Shown: positions 1 through 8,555 of the stretch, one piece after another
Position numbering within the stretch: the stretch's first letter is position 1
How the letters are laid out: every line of letters starts with the position of its first letter
Assembly: GCF_002813455.1 (NCBI RefSeq)
Contig: NZ_PHHE01000001.1
Location: 1,612,001 to 1,676,000 of the forward strand
Length of the DNA: 64,000 nt
From: Pseudomonas baetica
Lineage (GTDB): Bacteria > Pseudomonadota > Gammaproteobacteria > Pseudomonadales > Pseudomonadaceae
Direction of reading: 5' to 3'
Notes under the pieces: model-generated
Databases searched by the model: none
What the model was told of the DNA's origin: nothing
The model's input: only the letters and a program-made list of their open reading frames with translations
Position numbers and translations under genes: made by a program

Positions 1-836
1 TTCTCTTCCGGGCTCGGGGCGAGGAAGCCATTGACCGGCGTCTCCTTGTTGCCAAACCACGCATCGAACGTGCGATAGAAACGTGAGATCGCTTTCGCGC
101 CGACTTTCCAGCCATCAGGATCGTCGGCGGTGTGTACGTGGGTGTGGCGCAGCACCATCAATTGCGGGCGCGGTACGTCCGGATTGTTGTCCAGCGCAGT
201 CTGGAATTTGTTCTTCAGGTCGAGGACTTCTTCGTCGCCTTTCATCAATGGCGTGACCATGACGTTGCAGCCGTTGGCCACGGCGAAGTTGTGCGAGTCC
301 GGGTCGCGGGCGGCGATCCACATCGGCGGGTTCGGCTTCTGGATCGGTTTCGGCACGCTGGTGGAGGTGGGGAATTTCCAGATGTCGCCGTCGTGGGCGT
401 AGTCGCCTTGCCACAGGGCGCGGACCACCGGGACCATTTCCCGCAAGGCCTGGCCACCGCTTGATGCGGGCATGCCACCGGCCATGCGATCGAATTCGAC
501 TTGATAGGCGCCGCGGGCCAGACCGACTTCCATGCGGCCGTTGCTGATCACGTCAAGCAGGGCGCATTCACCGGCGACCCGCAACGGGTGCCAGAACGGC
601 GCGATGATGGTGCCGGCGCCGAGGTGGATGGTGGTGGTTTTGGCCGCGAGGTAGGCCAACAGCGGCATCGGGCTTGGCGAGATGGTGTATTCCATGGCGT
701 GGTGTTCGCCGATCCACACGGTGCTGAAACCGCCGGCCTCGGCCATCAGGGTCAGTTCGGTCAGGTCTTCGAACAGTTGGCGGTGGCTGACGCTTTCGTC
801 CCAGCGTTCCATGTGGATGAACAGGGAAAATTTCAT
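1..836 (-). CDS. LLM-class flavin-dependent monooxygenase (C-terminus cut by window edge)
   Basis: About 278 residues are visible, from the start MKFSLFIHMERW to the left window edge; the C-terminus lies outside. The N-terminal strand, the WIGEHH segment near residue 40 and the LGAGTIIAPFWHPLRVA stretch are typical of the luciferase-like (LLM) FMN-dependent monooxygenase fold. Such enzymes use FMNH2 delivered by a separate reductase, and a flavin reductase gene lies just upstream on the same strand (start 1475), with only a REPIN between. The gene probably shares that gene's promoter and the TGGTATACC operator near 1530. Its substrate cannot be told from sequence; the adjoining NCS1 permease suggests a nucleobase-like or other N-heterocyclic compound (inference). 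Confidence 0.85.
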   Translation of the reverse strand, partial: MKFSLFIHMERWDESVSHRQLFEDLTELTLMAEAGGFSTVWIGEHHAMEYTISPSPMPLLAYLAAKTTTIHLGAGTIIAPFWHPLRVAGECALLDVISNGRMEVGLARGAYQVEFDRMAGGMPASSGGQALREMVPVVRALWQGDYAHDGDIWKFPTSTSVPKPIQKPNPPMWIAARDPDSHNFAVANGCNVMVTPLMKGDEEVLDLKNKFQTALDNNPDVPRPQLMVLRHTHVHTADDPDGWKVGAKAISRFYRTFDAWFGNKETPVNGFLAPSPEE

Positions 837-871
837 GACGCTTCCTCGGATCTTTTGTTGTTGAGGCTACG

Positions 872-961
872 TGTGGGAGCGGGCTTGCTCGCGAATGCGG
901 TGGATCAATCGAAATCTCTGGTGGCTGACACATCGCTTTCGGGAGCAAGCCCCCTCCCACA
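872..961. repeat. REPIN (paired inverted REP)
   Basis: Two imperfect inverted copies of a REP unit: GTGGGAGCGGGCTTGCTCGC on the left, and GGGAGCAAGCCCCCTCCCAC on the right. It sits between two same-strand genes. Confidence 0.85.
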
Positions 962-989
962 GTGGGTCTGTATGGGGCTGGAGTTTTGC

Positions 990-1475
990 TCAGGCCAGCA
1001 CGGGCAGGGCGCCCATCTTGCCGTGGCAGTACACCAGCGGCCCGGTGTGCTGCTCGGGGACGATCAGATTCTTCACGGCGCCGACCATGATGGCGTGGTC
1101 GCCGCCTTCGTATTCGCGCCACAACTCACACTCGATGATAGCCGTCGCGTTGGCCAGGATCGGGTTGCCCAGTTCGCTCAACGTCCATTCGATGCCTTGC
1201 GCCTTGTCCTTGCCTTTACGGGCGAAGGCATAGGCTTCGCTTTGCTGGCCGCCGGACAGAACGTGAATCGCAAAGCGTTTATTTTTGATCAGTACGGGAT
1301 AGGAGTCAGAACTGTAGTTGGGGCAGAACAGCACCAGCGCCGGGTCCATTGATAGCGAACTGAAGGCGCTGGCGGTCAGGCCGACAATCTGACCGTCATC
1401 GTCCAGGGTGGTGATAACGGTTACGCCGGACGGAAACGAGCCCATGACTTGTTTGTAGATGGCGGCATCGATCAT
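990..1475 (-). CDS. Flavin reductase (RutF/HpaC-like), copy 1
   Basis: 161 residues. The SFPSGVTVITT and GLTASAFSSLSMDPALVLFC segments mark the flavin reductase-like FMN-binding split-barrel family, small NAD(P)H:FMN oxidoreductases that supply FMNH2 to a partner monooxygenase. The ATG at 1475 follows a GAGGAC-type ribosome site; the frame is open further upstream but without better signals. The LLM gene downstream is the obvious partner. A second copy lies at 43153-43638 with about three quarters identical residues by eye. An operator-like TGGTATACC lies about 50 bases upstream. Confidence 0.9.
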   Translation of the reverse strand: MIDAAIYKQVMGSFPSGVTVITTLDDDGQIVGLTASAFSSLSMDPALVLFCPNYSSDSYPVLIKNKRFAIHVLSGGQQSEAYAFARKGKDKAQGIEWTLSELGNPILANATAIIECELWREYEGGDHAIMVGAVKNLIVPEQHTGPLVYCHGKMGALPVLA

Positions 1476-1524
1476 TGGACAGTCCTCGGGTGATGTGACG
1501 CTGTTTTTATGTGTTTGTTGGTCT

Positions 1525-1540
1525 GATGGTATACCGCAAT
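1525..1540. promoter_or_regulatory. Operator-like site 1 (TGGTATACCGCAAT)
   Basis: GGTATACC at 1528-1535 is a perfect 8-base palindrome, about 50 bases upstream of the flavin reductase start. It matches the core of four other sites in this window (near 1700, 39443, 40794 and 46626), but diverges after ACC. Palindromes of this size are typical for GntR/FCD regulators, and one is encoded at 41816-42568. The rest of the 318-base divergent gap holds site 2 and nothing else I can name. Confidence 0.55.
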
Positions 1541-1693
1541 TTAATCTTTGCAAGGGCTTTTGAGCTGAACCGATAAACGTGCCGCGTTCGTCGGAAACTC
1601 AACGTTTACGGGCTTTTTGGCTATTGGGTAGGCCAGTGTTTCAGCGAGGATGACGGATCAGATAGCGCCGTAAATTACGGATCAGTCTTGTGA

Positions 1694-1718
1694 AAAGTTT
1701 GGAATACCATAATATGGT
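1694..1718. promoter_or_regulatory. Operator-like site 2 upstream of the NCS1 permease
   Basis: The site reads TGGAATACCATAATATGGT from 1700. The 23 bases 1694-1716 are identical to the reverse complement of 39451-39473, upstream of the ABC transporter operon. Such exact non-coding identity between promoters 38 kb apart points to a shared regulator. It lies about 80 bases before the permease start. Confidence 0.65.
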
Positions 1719-1793
1719 TCGCATCTGAGGGGCGACCAAAGAGTCCTCCCGGTTTGGCTTCATACAACGATAAGAACAGACAAACTCGAGTTC

Positions 1794-3206
1794 ATGCATA
1801 AGTCCCAGATGTCCCGGCAAGATCCGTTGATCGAGAATCACACGGTCGACTACGTCCCACTCGCGGAACGCCACGGGAAGGCCCGCGACCTTTTCACGCT
1901 TTGGTTCAGCACCAACATTGCGCCACTGCCCATCGTCACCGGCGCGATGGTGGTTCAGGTGTTCCATCTCGATTTGCTCTGGGGGCTGCTGGCAATTGCG
2001 CTGGGGCACATGATCGGTGGCGTGGTGATTGCCCTGGCATCGGCGCAAGGCCCGCGCATGGGCATTCCGCAAATGGTCCAGAGTCGTGGCCAGTTCGGGC
2101 GCTACGGTGCGCTGTTGATCGTGTTCTTTGCGGCGATCATCTACATCGGGTTCTTCATTTCCAACATTGTGCTGGCGGGTAAATCGATCGTCGGCATTGC
2201 GCCGTCGGTGCCGGCACCGCTGAGCATTCTGATGGGTGCGCTGGCCGCCACGGCCATTGGCGTGATCGGCTACAACTTCATTCATACATTGAACCGCATC
2301 GGCACCTGGGTGATGGGCAGCGCCTTGCTGGCCGGCTTCATTTATATCTTCGCCCATGACTTGCCGGCGGACTTCCTGACTCGAGGCAGCTTCAACCTGT
2401 CCGGCTGGCTGGCGACGGTGTCGCTGGGGATTATCTGGCAGATCAGCTTTTCGCCGTACGTGTCCGACTATTCGCGTTACCTGCCGGCGGACATCGGCAT
2501 TGTCAAACCGTTTTGGGCGACTTATCTGGGTGCAACGCTGGGCACGATTCTGTCGTTCAGCTTCGGCGCTGTCGCAGTGCTGGCGACGCCGGAAGGTACC
2601 GAAGCGATGGCAGCGGTCAAGCAGTCCACCGGCTGGCTGGGACCGATTCTGATGGTGTTGTTCCTGCTCAATATCATCAGCCACAACGCCCTTAATCTGT
2701 ATGGCGCAGTGCTGTCGATCATCACCTCGATCCAGACCTTTGCCAGCCAATGGACACCGAGCATCAAGGTGCGGGTGGTGCTGTCGAGCGTGATCCTGGC
2801 GGGTTGCTGCGTGGTCGCGCTGGGCGCGTCGGCGGATTTCATTTCCGAGTTCATCGGTTTGATTCTGGCGCTGTTGCTGGTGCTGGTGCCGTGGGCGTCA
2901 ATCAACCTGATCGACTTCTACCTGATCAAGCGAGGCTGCTACGACATCAGTTCGATCTTCCGTGCTGACGGTGGGATTTACGGGCGCTTCAACCTGCACG
3001 CGATCGTGGCGTATTTCATTGGCATCATCGTGCAGTTGCCGTTCGCCAACACTTCACTGTACGTCGGGCCGTACGCCAATCTGGTGGAGGGTGCGGACCT
3101 GTCGTGGCTGGTTGGCCTGGTGGTGACGGTTCCGTTGTATTACTGCCTGGCGACGCGTGGCCAGACTCAGCAGAGCAGGGCGGTCAGGTTGGGTTATACC
3201 GATTGA
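1794..3206 (+). CDS. NCS1-family cytosine/purine-type permease
   Basis: 470 residues, the usual length for the nucleobase:cation symporter-1 family (CodB, PucI, Mhp1). About twelve hydrophobic segments follow a short hydrophilic N-terminus with LFTLWFSTNIAPLPIVTGA, the typical first-helix region. The family imports nucleobases, hydantoins, allantoin and related N-heterocycles across the inner membrane. A second ATG at 1809 (MSRQDPL) is an alternative start, since neither has a strong ribosome site. The gene is divergent from the flavin reductase/LLM pair and carries the same operator type, so it probably imports the substrate of that pathway (inference). Confidence 0.9.
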   Translation: MHKSQMSRQDPLIENHTVDYVPLAERHGKARDLFTLWFSTNIAPLPIVTGAMVVQVFHLDLLWGLLAIALGHMIGGVVIALASAQGPRMGIPQMVQSRGQFGRYGALLIVFFAAIIYIGFFISNIVLAGKSIVGIAPSVPAPLSILMGALAATAIGVIGYNFIHTLNRIGTWVMGSALLAGFIYIFAHDLPADFLTRGSFNLSGWLATVSLGIIWQISFSPYVSDYSRYLPADIGIVKPFWATYLGATLGTILSFSFGAVAVLATPEGTEAMAAVKQSTGWLGPILMVLFLLNIISHNALNLYGAVLSIITSIQTFASQWTPSIKVRVVLSSVILAGCCVVALGASADFISEFIGLILALLLVLVPWASINLIDFYLIKRGCYDISSIFRADGGIYGRFNLHAIVAYFIGIIVQLPFANTSLYVGPYANLVEGADLSWLVGLVVTVPLYYCLATRGQTQQSRAVRLGYTD

Positions 3207-3225
3207 TCGACGTCTGCAGTACAAG

Positions 3226-3258
3226 CAATGCCCGGCCAATCGCCGGGCATTGTTGTTT
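3226..3258 (+). terminator. Intrinsic terminator after the NCS1 permease
   Basis: A perfect 11-base stem, CAATGCCCGGC pairing with GCCGGGCATTG, is followed by TTGTTT. It begins 20 bases after the permease stop. Confidence 0.8.
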
Positions 3259-3457
3259 CCGCATCTCGGCGGACATTCAAATTGGCCACATCTATCCCCT
3301 TTTGGCCAATCGCCCACTGTGCTCGCGCTACGCTGTCAGCAAGAATCGAAGCCATAACTAAACGCTGAACCTTTTTGCCCTCGGCGACCTTTAACGCCGC
3401 TGCCGTGTACAGAACATAAAAACCATCGAACTCACGTCGCATTCTGGGGAAACAACC

Positions 3458-4558
3458 ATGGTCACGATGAAACGTATTCTGGGTGCCACCGTGTGTGGGC
3501 TGACGCTACTGGCCAGCGCCGTCCAGGCCGAGCAGCGCGAGCTGCGGGTGTACAACTGGGCGGATTACATTCTGCCGTCCGTACCCAAGGATTTCGCTGC
3601 GAAAAGCGGTATCAAAGTGACCTGGGACACCTTCGACACCAACGAATCCCTGGAAGCCAAGCTGTTGACCGGTAACTCCGGGTATGACCTGGTGGTGCCG
3701 TCGAACCAGTTCCTCGATACACAGATCAAGGCCGGCGTGTTCCAGAAACTCGACAAGTCCAGGCTGCCGAACTGGAGTCATCAGGATCCAGAACTGTTGA
3801 AGCTGCTCGACAAGAACGACCCCGGCAACCAATACGGTGTGCCGTACATGGTTGGTACCGTGCTGATCGGTTTCAACCCGGCCAAGGTCAAGGCCGCGCT
3901 GGGCGACAATGCGCCGGTGGACAGTTGGGATCTGGTGTTCAAACCCGAGAACATGGAAAAACTCAAATCCTGCGGCGTGGCGATGCTTGATTCGCCGTCC
4001 GAGATCCTGCCGCTGGCCCTGCATTATCTGGGGCTCGATCCGAACAGCCAGAACCCCGCCGACTATGAAAAAGCCAAAGAGTTGATGCTTAAGGTTCGCC
4101 CCTACGTGACTTACTTCAACTCGGCCAAATACATGACCGACATTGCCAATGGCGATATTTGCGTAGCCATCGGTTATTCCGGCAGTTTCTACCAGTTCGG
4201 CAACCGCGCCAAAGAGGCGGGCAACGGCGTAGTGGTCGACTGGCGCTTGCCGAAGGAAGGCGCGCCGATCTGGTTCGACACCTTCGCCATTCCGAAGAGC
4301 GCGAAGAACGTTGCCGAGGCTCACGAGTTCCTCAATACCTTGCTTGATCCGAAGGTGATCGCGCCGATCAGTGATTTCCTCGGTTACCCGAACGCGAACA
4401 AGGATTCGATGGCGCTGATCAACAAGGAAATCACCGGCAACCCGAACCTGACGCCGACCCCCGAAGCGCTGAAAAACCTCTACGTGGTGCAGCCACTGCC
4501 GCAAAAACTTGAGCGCGTGCGCACTCGCGTCTGGACCAGCATCAAGTCAGACAAGTAA
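3458..4558 (+). CDS. Polyamine ABC transporter substrate-binding protein (PotF/SpuD-like)
   Basis: 366 residues. A signal peptide of about 25 residues (MKRILGATVCGLTLLASAVQA) is followed by the family opening LRVYNWADYILPSVPKDF and later GYDLVVPSNQFL, both typical of putrescine/spermidine-binding PotF and SpuD/SpuE proteins. It should act in the periplasm. No permease or ATPase gene is adjacent, so it is an orphan binding protein that presumably uses a transporter encoded elsewhere. An in-frame ATG nine bases downstream (MKRIL) gives a more ordinary signal peptide; GGGGAAA upstream fits the first ATG. Confidence 0.88.
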   Translation: MVTMKRILGATVCGLTLLASAVQAEQRELRVYNWADYILPSVPKDFAAKSGIKVTWDTFDTNESLEAKLLTGNSGYDLVVPSNQFLDTQIKAGVFQKLDKSRLPNWSHQDPELLKLLDKNDPGNQYGVPYMVGTVLIGFNPAKVKAALGDNAPVDSWDLVFKPENMEKLKSCGVAMLDSPSEILPLALHYLGLDPNSQNPADYEKAKELMLKVRPYVTYFNSAKYMTDIANGDICVAIGYSGSFYQFGNRAKEAGNGVVVDWRLPKEGAPIWFDTFAIPKSAKNVAEAHEFLNTLLDPKVIAPISDFLGYPNANKDSMALINKEITGNPNLTPTPEALKNLYVVQPLPQKLERVRTRVWTSIKSDK

Positions 4559-4576
4559 CAATCACCGCCATTCAAA

Positions 4577-4667
4577 TGTGGGAGCGAGCCTGCTCGCGAA
4601 AGCGGTGGGTCATTCATCTTTGATGTTGACTGGCCCGACGCCTTCGCGAGCAGGCTCGCTCCCACAG
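4577..4667. repeat. REPIN
   Basis: Inverted pair of the GTGGGAGCGAGCCTGCTCGC REP unit, between two convergent genes. Confidence 0.9.
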
Positions 4668-4681
4668 GGTTTTGTGGGGTT

Positions 4682-5656
4682 TCATTCAGTTCGGTGTTCG
4701 GCATCTTTGGTCATGACCAAGCTAAGCAAGACTGAGCCGAAGATCACGCTCCCAACCACCGCCAGCGACCACTCTACCGGCATGTGCACCCACGGCATCA
4801 ACACCATCTTGCCGCCAATGAATACCAGCACAATCGCCAATCCGTACTTGAGCAGATGAAAGCGGTCGGCCATGTCCGCGAGCAGGAAGTACAGCGCCCG
4901 CAGGCCCATGATCGCGAAGATGTTCGAGGTGAAGACGATAAACGGGTCAGTGGTGACGGCGAAAATTGCCGGGATGCTGTCCACCGCAAACATCAAGTCG
5001 CTGGCCTCGATCAACACCAGCACCAGAAACATCGGCGTGGCCCAGCGCACGCCGTTCTGCAACACGAAAAAGCGTTCGCCATGAAAGCCTTTGGTGATCC
5101 GCAAATGCCCGCGCACCCAACGCAGCAGCGGGTTTTTGTCGAGGTCCGGTTGTTGTTCGGCGAACATCAACATCTTGATCCCGGTGAAGATCAGGAACAC
5201 GCCGAAGGCGTACAGCAGCCATTCGAACTGCGACACCAGCCAAACCCCGGCGAAGATCATCACGGCGCGCATCACAATGGCCCCGAGCACGCCGTACAAC
5301 AGCACCCGGCGTTGCAGCTCCGGCGGTACGGCGAAGTAGCTGAAGATCATCACGAAAACGAACATGTTGTCGATCGACAGCGACTGCTCGATCAGATAAC
5401 CGGTCAGAAACTCCAGACTCTTTTGTCTGGCGATTTCAGCGCCGAACGCACCGTGCAGGTACCACCAGAGCAACGCCGCAAAACTCAATGCCAACAAGCA
5501 CCAGGCGATGACCCAGGACAAGGCTTCGCGGACCGAGACCCGGTGCGCCTTGCGTCCACCGAAGACAAACAGGTCCAGGGCAAGCATGGCAAGGACGAAG
5601 ATGATAAAGGCGCCCCACATCCACGGTTCGCCGATATTGATGTTGTTGGCTGGCAT
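4682..5656 (-). CDS. TerC/Alx-family integral membrane protein
   Basis: 324 residues with about eight or nine transmembrane helices. The segments SLSIDNMFVFVMIFSYFAVP and LIEASDLMFAVDSIPAIFAV hold the acidic residues conserved in the TerC family, which includes E. coli Alx, linked to manganese export and alkaline response, and tellurite-resistance TerC. Ion export is the best guess at function. No neighbouring tellurite genes are present, so the Alx-like role is more likely. I found no convincing yybP-ykoY (manganese) riboswitch in the upstream gap. Confidence 0.9.
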   Translation of the reverse strand: MPANNINIGEPWMWGAFIIFVLAMLALDLFVFGGRKAHRVSVREALSWVIAWCLLALSFAALLWWYLHGAFGAEIARQKSLEFLTGYLIEQSLSIDNMFVFVMIFSYFAVPPELQRRVLLYGVLGAIVMRAVMIFAGVWLVSQFEWLLYAFGVFLIFTGIKMLMFAEQQPDLDKNPLLRWVRGHLRITKGFHGERFFVLQNGVRWATPMFLVLVLIEASDLMFAVDSIPAIFAVTTDPFIVFTSNIFAIMGLRALYFLLADMADRFHLLKYGLAIVLVFIGGKMVLMPWVHMPVEWSLAVVGSVIFGSVLLSLVMTKDAEHRTE

Positions 5657-6043
5657 GTCACGCCCCCTGTCTCGGTGTTGTATTCAGGTCAGACGAGGCC
5701 ATGCTAGCGACGCGTTTGCCGCAAAGAAAAATCGTTTATTTCTCGGGTAGAGTTCGTTAAAAACGAATTGTCGGCGCAACGTCGCGCGTCGATCCTTGTT
5801 CACTGGTTTGCGCCCCCTCGGCGCAACGCTTGCGGAGGATGTGCTGGAGGCATGGGCGGGGCGCTGAGCACGTACATAATGTCCACGATATAAAAGCAAG
5901 CTGACGCTCATGAACGATAGTTCAGCGAAATAAATGCAGCAAAAACGATAGGTGAGATATATCGAATGCCAAACACTGCAAAAGACAAGCTTTCCGTTTG
6001 GCATTCGCAATGGTCGATTGCTTTAATGTGACGGGCCTGTTTT
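5657..6043. other. 387-base gap with one long inverted repeat
   Basis: No gene is convincing here. It contains a perfect 12-base inverted repeat, CGAATGCCAAAC (5963-5974) and GTTTGGCATTCG (5996-6007), with a 21-base loop, just downstream of the 6044-6508 gene on its strand. It could act as a terminator-like or mRNA-stabilising hairpin, though no T-run follows. The promoter and leader of the TerC gene lie in the left half. Confidence 0.5.
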
Positions 6044-6508
6044 TCAAATGTCTCCGGTTTTTACCAGATAGAATTCACCTGCCACTTCGTATTCCGAGTC
6101 CATATTAAGGACTTTAAAGTGAAACGTGCCTTCAATTGTGCCTTTTTGTGCATCTCGAGTGAAAGTGATGCTGCCTTCGTGGGCACGTTTGGCGAGATCA
6201 CGCACAACTAACATTGCCCCTACCGTCGCGTTGTCGTTATCGATTGCATATGTGCCACTCTGCAGGTCGCGGGGCATGCCAAAGAGGATGCCCAATCGAG
6301 CTCCAGAGTCATCGATCGCACTAACGACGACGCGGGTTTCGTTGGACGCGTATTTAAACCGGGAGGGATGGAATTTATCGAAGGGAGGTGTTGGAGGTGT
6401 GAACACCGCTTTGAAATATGATTCTTGTGTGTTTTTTTCGCCCGAAGTTCGCAGGGGCTGAAGGTTTTCATCAAATCCAAACACGGCGAGATCTATGATT
6501 TCAGTCAT
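6044..6508 (-). CDS. Hypothetical protein, 154 residues
   Basis: I do not recognise this protein. It is soluble, without signal peptide or membrane helix, and has mixed beta-rich composition (SYFKAVFTPPTPPFDKF; VAGEFYLVKTGDI at the C-terminus). The ATG at 6508 has AGGAAC about ten bases upstream, a fair ribosome site. It stands alone: the amidase on the right is over 200 bases away and the TerC gene is on the far side of a 387-base gap. An inverted repeat at 6609-6626 lies in its promoter region. Confidence 0.65.
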   Translation of the reverse strand: MTEIIDLAVFGFDENLQPLRTSGEKNTQESYFKAVFTPPTPPFDKFHPSRFKYASNETRVVVSAIDDSGARLGILFGMPRDLQSGTYAIDNDNATVGAMLVVRDLAKRAHEGSITFTRDAQKGTIEGTFHFKVLNMDSEYEVAGEFYLVKTGDI

Positions 6509-6608
6509 GGCTAACGTTCCTGAGTAATGAGTGGTTTATTGCTTGTGGGTGAATGGCTGAATAGCCAAGCCCCAATAAAACATTACTCTTTACTTGGGCG
6601 TCGTTGCG

Positions 6609-6626
6609 ACTGTCAGATATGACAGT
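6609..6626. promoter_or_regulatory. Operator-like inverted repeat upstream of the 6044-6508 gene
   Basis: ACTGTCA and TGACAGT form a perfect 7-base inverted repeat around GATA. It lies about 100 bases before the hypothetical gene and could be a regulator site. Unlike the PhoB-type box at 22565 it is inverted rather than direct, so I do not call it a Pho box. Confidence 0.35.
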
Positions 6627-6716
6627 TGCTACTTAGTCTGATTTATGCTTTCGACTTCAGGTTGTTGCAGCCGCAGGCGGATTGAAGCCTGCCAGGCTCC
6701 AATCCCCGCGATCTGA

Positions 6717-8429
6717 TTATTTGCCTGCCGACAACGGCGGCGTGCGCGGTGGCACCAAGCGTCTGGAACCGGTCGACTCGAACGCCGAAGCCAGGCGTAA
6801 CAGCGCCGAGTCGTCGTAGGCGCGACCGGCGAAGGTCAGCCCGACCGGCATGCCGATGTCGGCCATGATGCCCATCGGCACGGTGACGGTCGGCACGCCG
6901 AGGTGACGGATTGCCAGATTGCCGTTGGCCACCCAGACGCCGTTACTCCAGGCAATGTCCGCCGATTGCGGATTGATATCGGCATCCGCCGGGCCAACGT
7001 CGGCGTTGGTCGGGAACAGCACCGCATCGAGCTTGAGCGAGTCCATCCAGTCTTCCAGATCGATTTTGCGGGTCTTTTCCAGGCCGCGCAGGCCGTCGGG
7101 CAGGGTCGGAATCTGATCCCATGGGGTGATACCGCGTTCGGCCATGCGTACGTATTCGTCCATGCCGGCGGCCAGATCACCTTCGCGGTTGGGCAACGTT
7201 CCAGGGTCGTGCGGGAAGATCTTCGGTCCGTCGACGTCGGCCAGACGGTTCAGTTTCGGATCGCCGTTGGCGCGCAGGAAATCATCGAACGCCCAGGCCG
7301 ACAGGTCCCACAATTCGTGATGCAGAAACGCCTCGGAGACGATGCCGCGATTGAACACGGTTGGCGCGCCGGGACGGTCGCCTTCGCAGTTGGAGACCAG
7401 CGGGAAATCCACTTCGATGACCTCGGCACCGGCGGCTTCCAGCGCGGCGCGTGCCTGTTTCCACAGCTCGATCACCGACGCACGGGTGTTGATGCGTTGC
7501 CCGGTCGGGCCACCGATACCCGGCGCTTCGCTGGTGCCAGCCTCGGGGTCGGCATTGATGTACATCTTTGGCACGCCCAGGCGTTTACCCGCCAGTGCAT
7601 CGGCGGTCACCGCAAGTTCCGCGTAGGAAGCCGGGCGCAGCGAGGCAACGCTCGGAATCGCCACCCAGGGTTGCAGGCGCCACAGATCGCCGCGCTTGTC
7701 GGCATCTTCGGCAACCACCACGTCCAGCACTTCGAGCAAGTCCGCCATGCTCCGGGCGTAGGGCACGACCACGTCCATGGTCGGCGTCAGCGGCCAGTTG
7801 CCGCGCACCGAAATCACCCCGCGCGACGGTGTGTAGGCGCACAAGCCATTGTTCGACGCCGGGCCACGGCCACTCGACCACGTTTCCTCGGCGAGGCCGA
7901 ACGCGGAAAAACTGGCGGCGGTGGCGGTGCCGGCGCCATTGGACGAACCGGAAGCGAAGGGCGCCGTCAGGTAGTCAGCGTTGTACGGGCTCTCGGCCCG
8001 GCCATAGACGCCGCGCTGCATGCCGCCATTGGCCATCGGCGGCATGTTGGTCTTGCCCAGGCAGATCGCCCCGGCGGCGCGCAGTCGCTCGATGGTGAAA
8101 GCATCGCGATGGGCGACCAGATCGACAAACGCCGGGCTGCCCGACGCAGCGGTCAGGCCTTTGACCAGATAACTGTCCTTGGCGGTGTAGGGAATGCCAT
8201 CCAGCGGGCCGAGTGTCTGGCCTTTGGCTCGGCGCTCGTCGGCAGCCTCGGCTTCTTTGAGGGCTTGCGGGTTGCGCACCACCACAGCATTGAGTGCCGT
8301 GTCGGTGTTTGTGCCGTCGTAAGCGTCGATCCGCGCCAGATAAGCCTGCACCAGCTCCACCGAGGTGGTCTGACCAGCTTCGAGGGCAGCGCGCAATTGG
8401 GCAATGGAAACTTCAGTGACTTCGATCAT
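6717..8429 (-). CDS. Amidase (amidase signature family)
   Basis: 570 residues from MIEVTEVSIAQLR at 8429; the frame stays open upstream but those residues look non-native. Catalytic features of the amidase signature family are visible: the lysine in YTAKDSYLVKG, the cis-serine region FASGSSNGAG and the nucleophile-serine region following EETWSSGRGPASNN. Such enzymes hydrolyse carbon-nitrogen amide bonds; the substrate cannot be inferred. The serine-rich region departs from the canonical G-S-x-x-G-G-S pattern, as in many fungal-type amidases. No operon partner is obvious; the gene to the right is a separately transcribed AraC regulator. Confidence 0.88.
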   Translation of the reverse strand: MIEVTEVSIAQLRAALEAGQTTSVELVQAYLARIDAYDGTNTDTALNAVVVRNPQALKEAEAADERRAKGQTLGPLDGIPYTAKDSYLVKGLTAASGSPAFVDLVAHRDAFTIERLRAAGAICLGKTNMPPMANGGMQRGVYGRAESPYNADYLTAPFASGSSNGAGTATAASFSAFGLAEETWSSGRGPASNNGLCAYTPSRGVISVRGNWPLTPTMDVVVPYARSMADLLEVLDVVVAEDADKRGDLWRLQPWVAIPSVASLRPASYAELAVTADALAGKRLGVPKMYINADPEAGTSEAPGIGGPTGQRINTRASVIELWKQARAALEAAGAEVIEVDFPLVSNCEGDRPGAPTVFNRGIVSEAFLHHELWDLSAWAFDDFLRANGDPKLNRLADVDGPKIFPHDPGTLPNREGDLAAGMDEYVRMAERGITPWDQIPTLPDGLRGLEKTRKIDLEDWMDSLKLDAVLFPTNADVGPADADINPQSADIAWSNGVWVANGNLAIRHLGVPTVTVPMGIMADIGMPVGLTFAGRAYDDSALLRLASAFESTGSRRLVPPRTPPLSAGK

Positions 8430-8555
8430 GCTGTTACCGCCGACAGGTTCGCTAAAGGAGGGGTCATCATTGTTATCGTCAAAAATCCTGATGGGCGAAA
8501 CTCTACCCTGAACTTTGCCGATTGGCATGTGCTAATTCGATAAATATCGACAAAC

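Noticed and set aside
501..1352. Long open frame on the plus strand across the LLM and flavin reductase genes
   Set aside because: It is antisense to two clearly recognisable families, has no ribosome site and its product resembles nothing.
1641..2750. 370-codon open frame opposite the NCS1 permease
   Set aside because: It is rich in Arg, His and Gln, typical of reading a high-GC gene backwards; the permease on the plus strand is certain.
5657..5880. yybP-ykoY (manganese) riboswitch before the TerC-like gene
   Set aside because: I looked for the conserved GGGGAGUAG-type core on the minus strand and found none.
6903..8543. 546-codon open frame opposite the amidase
   Set aside because: Antisense shadow; composition is typical of high-GC reverse frames.
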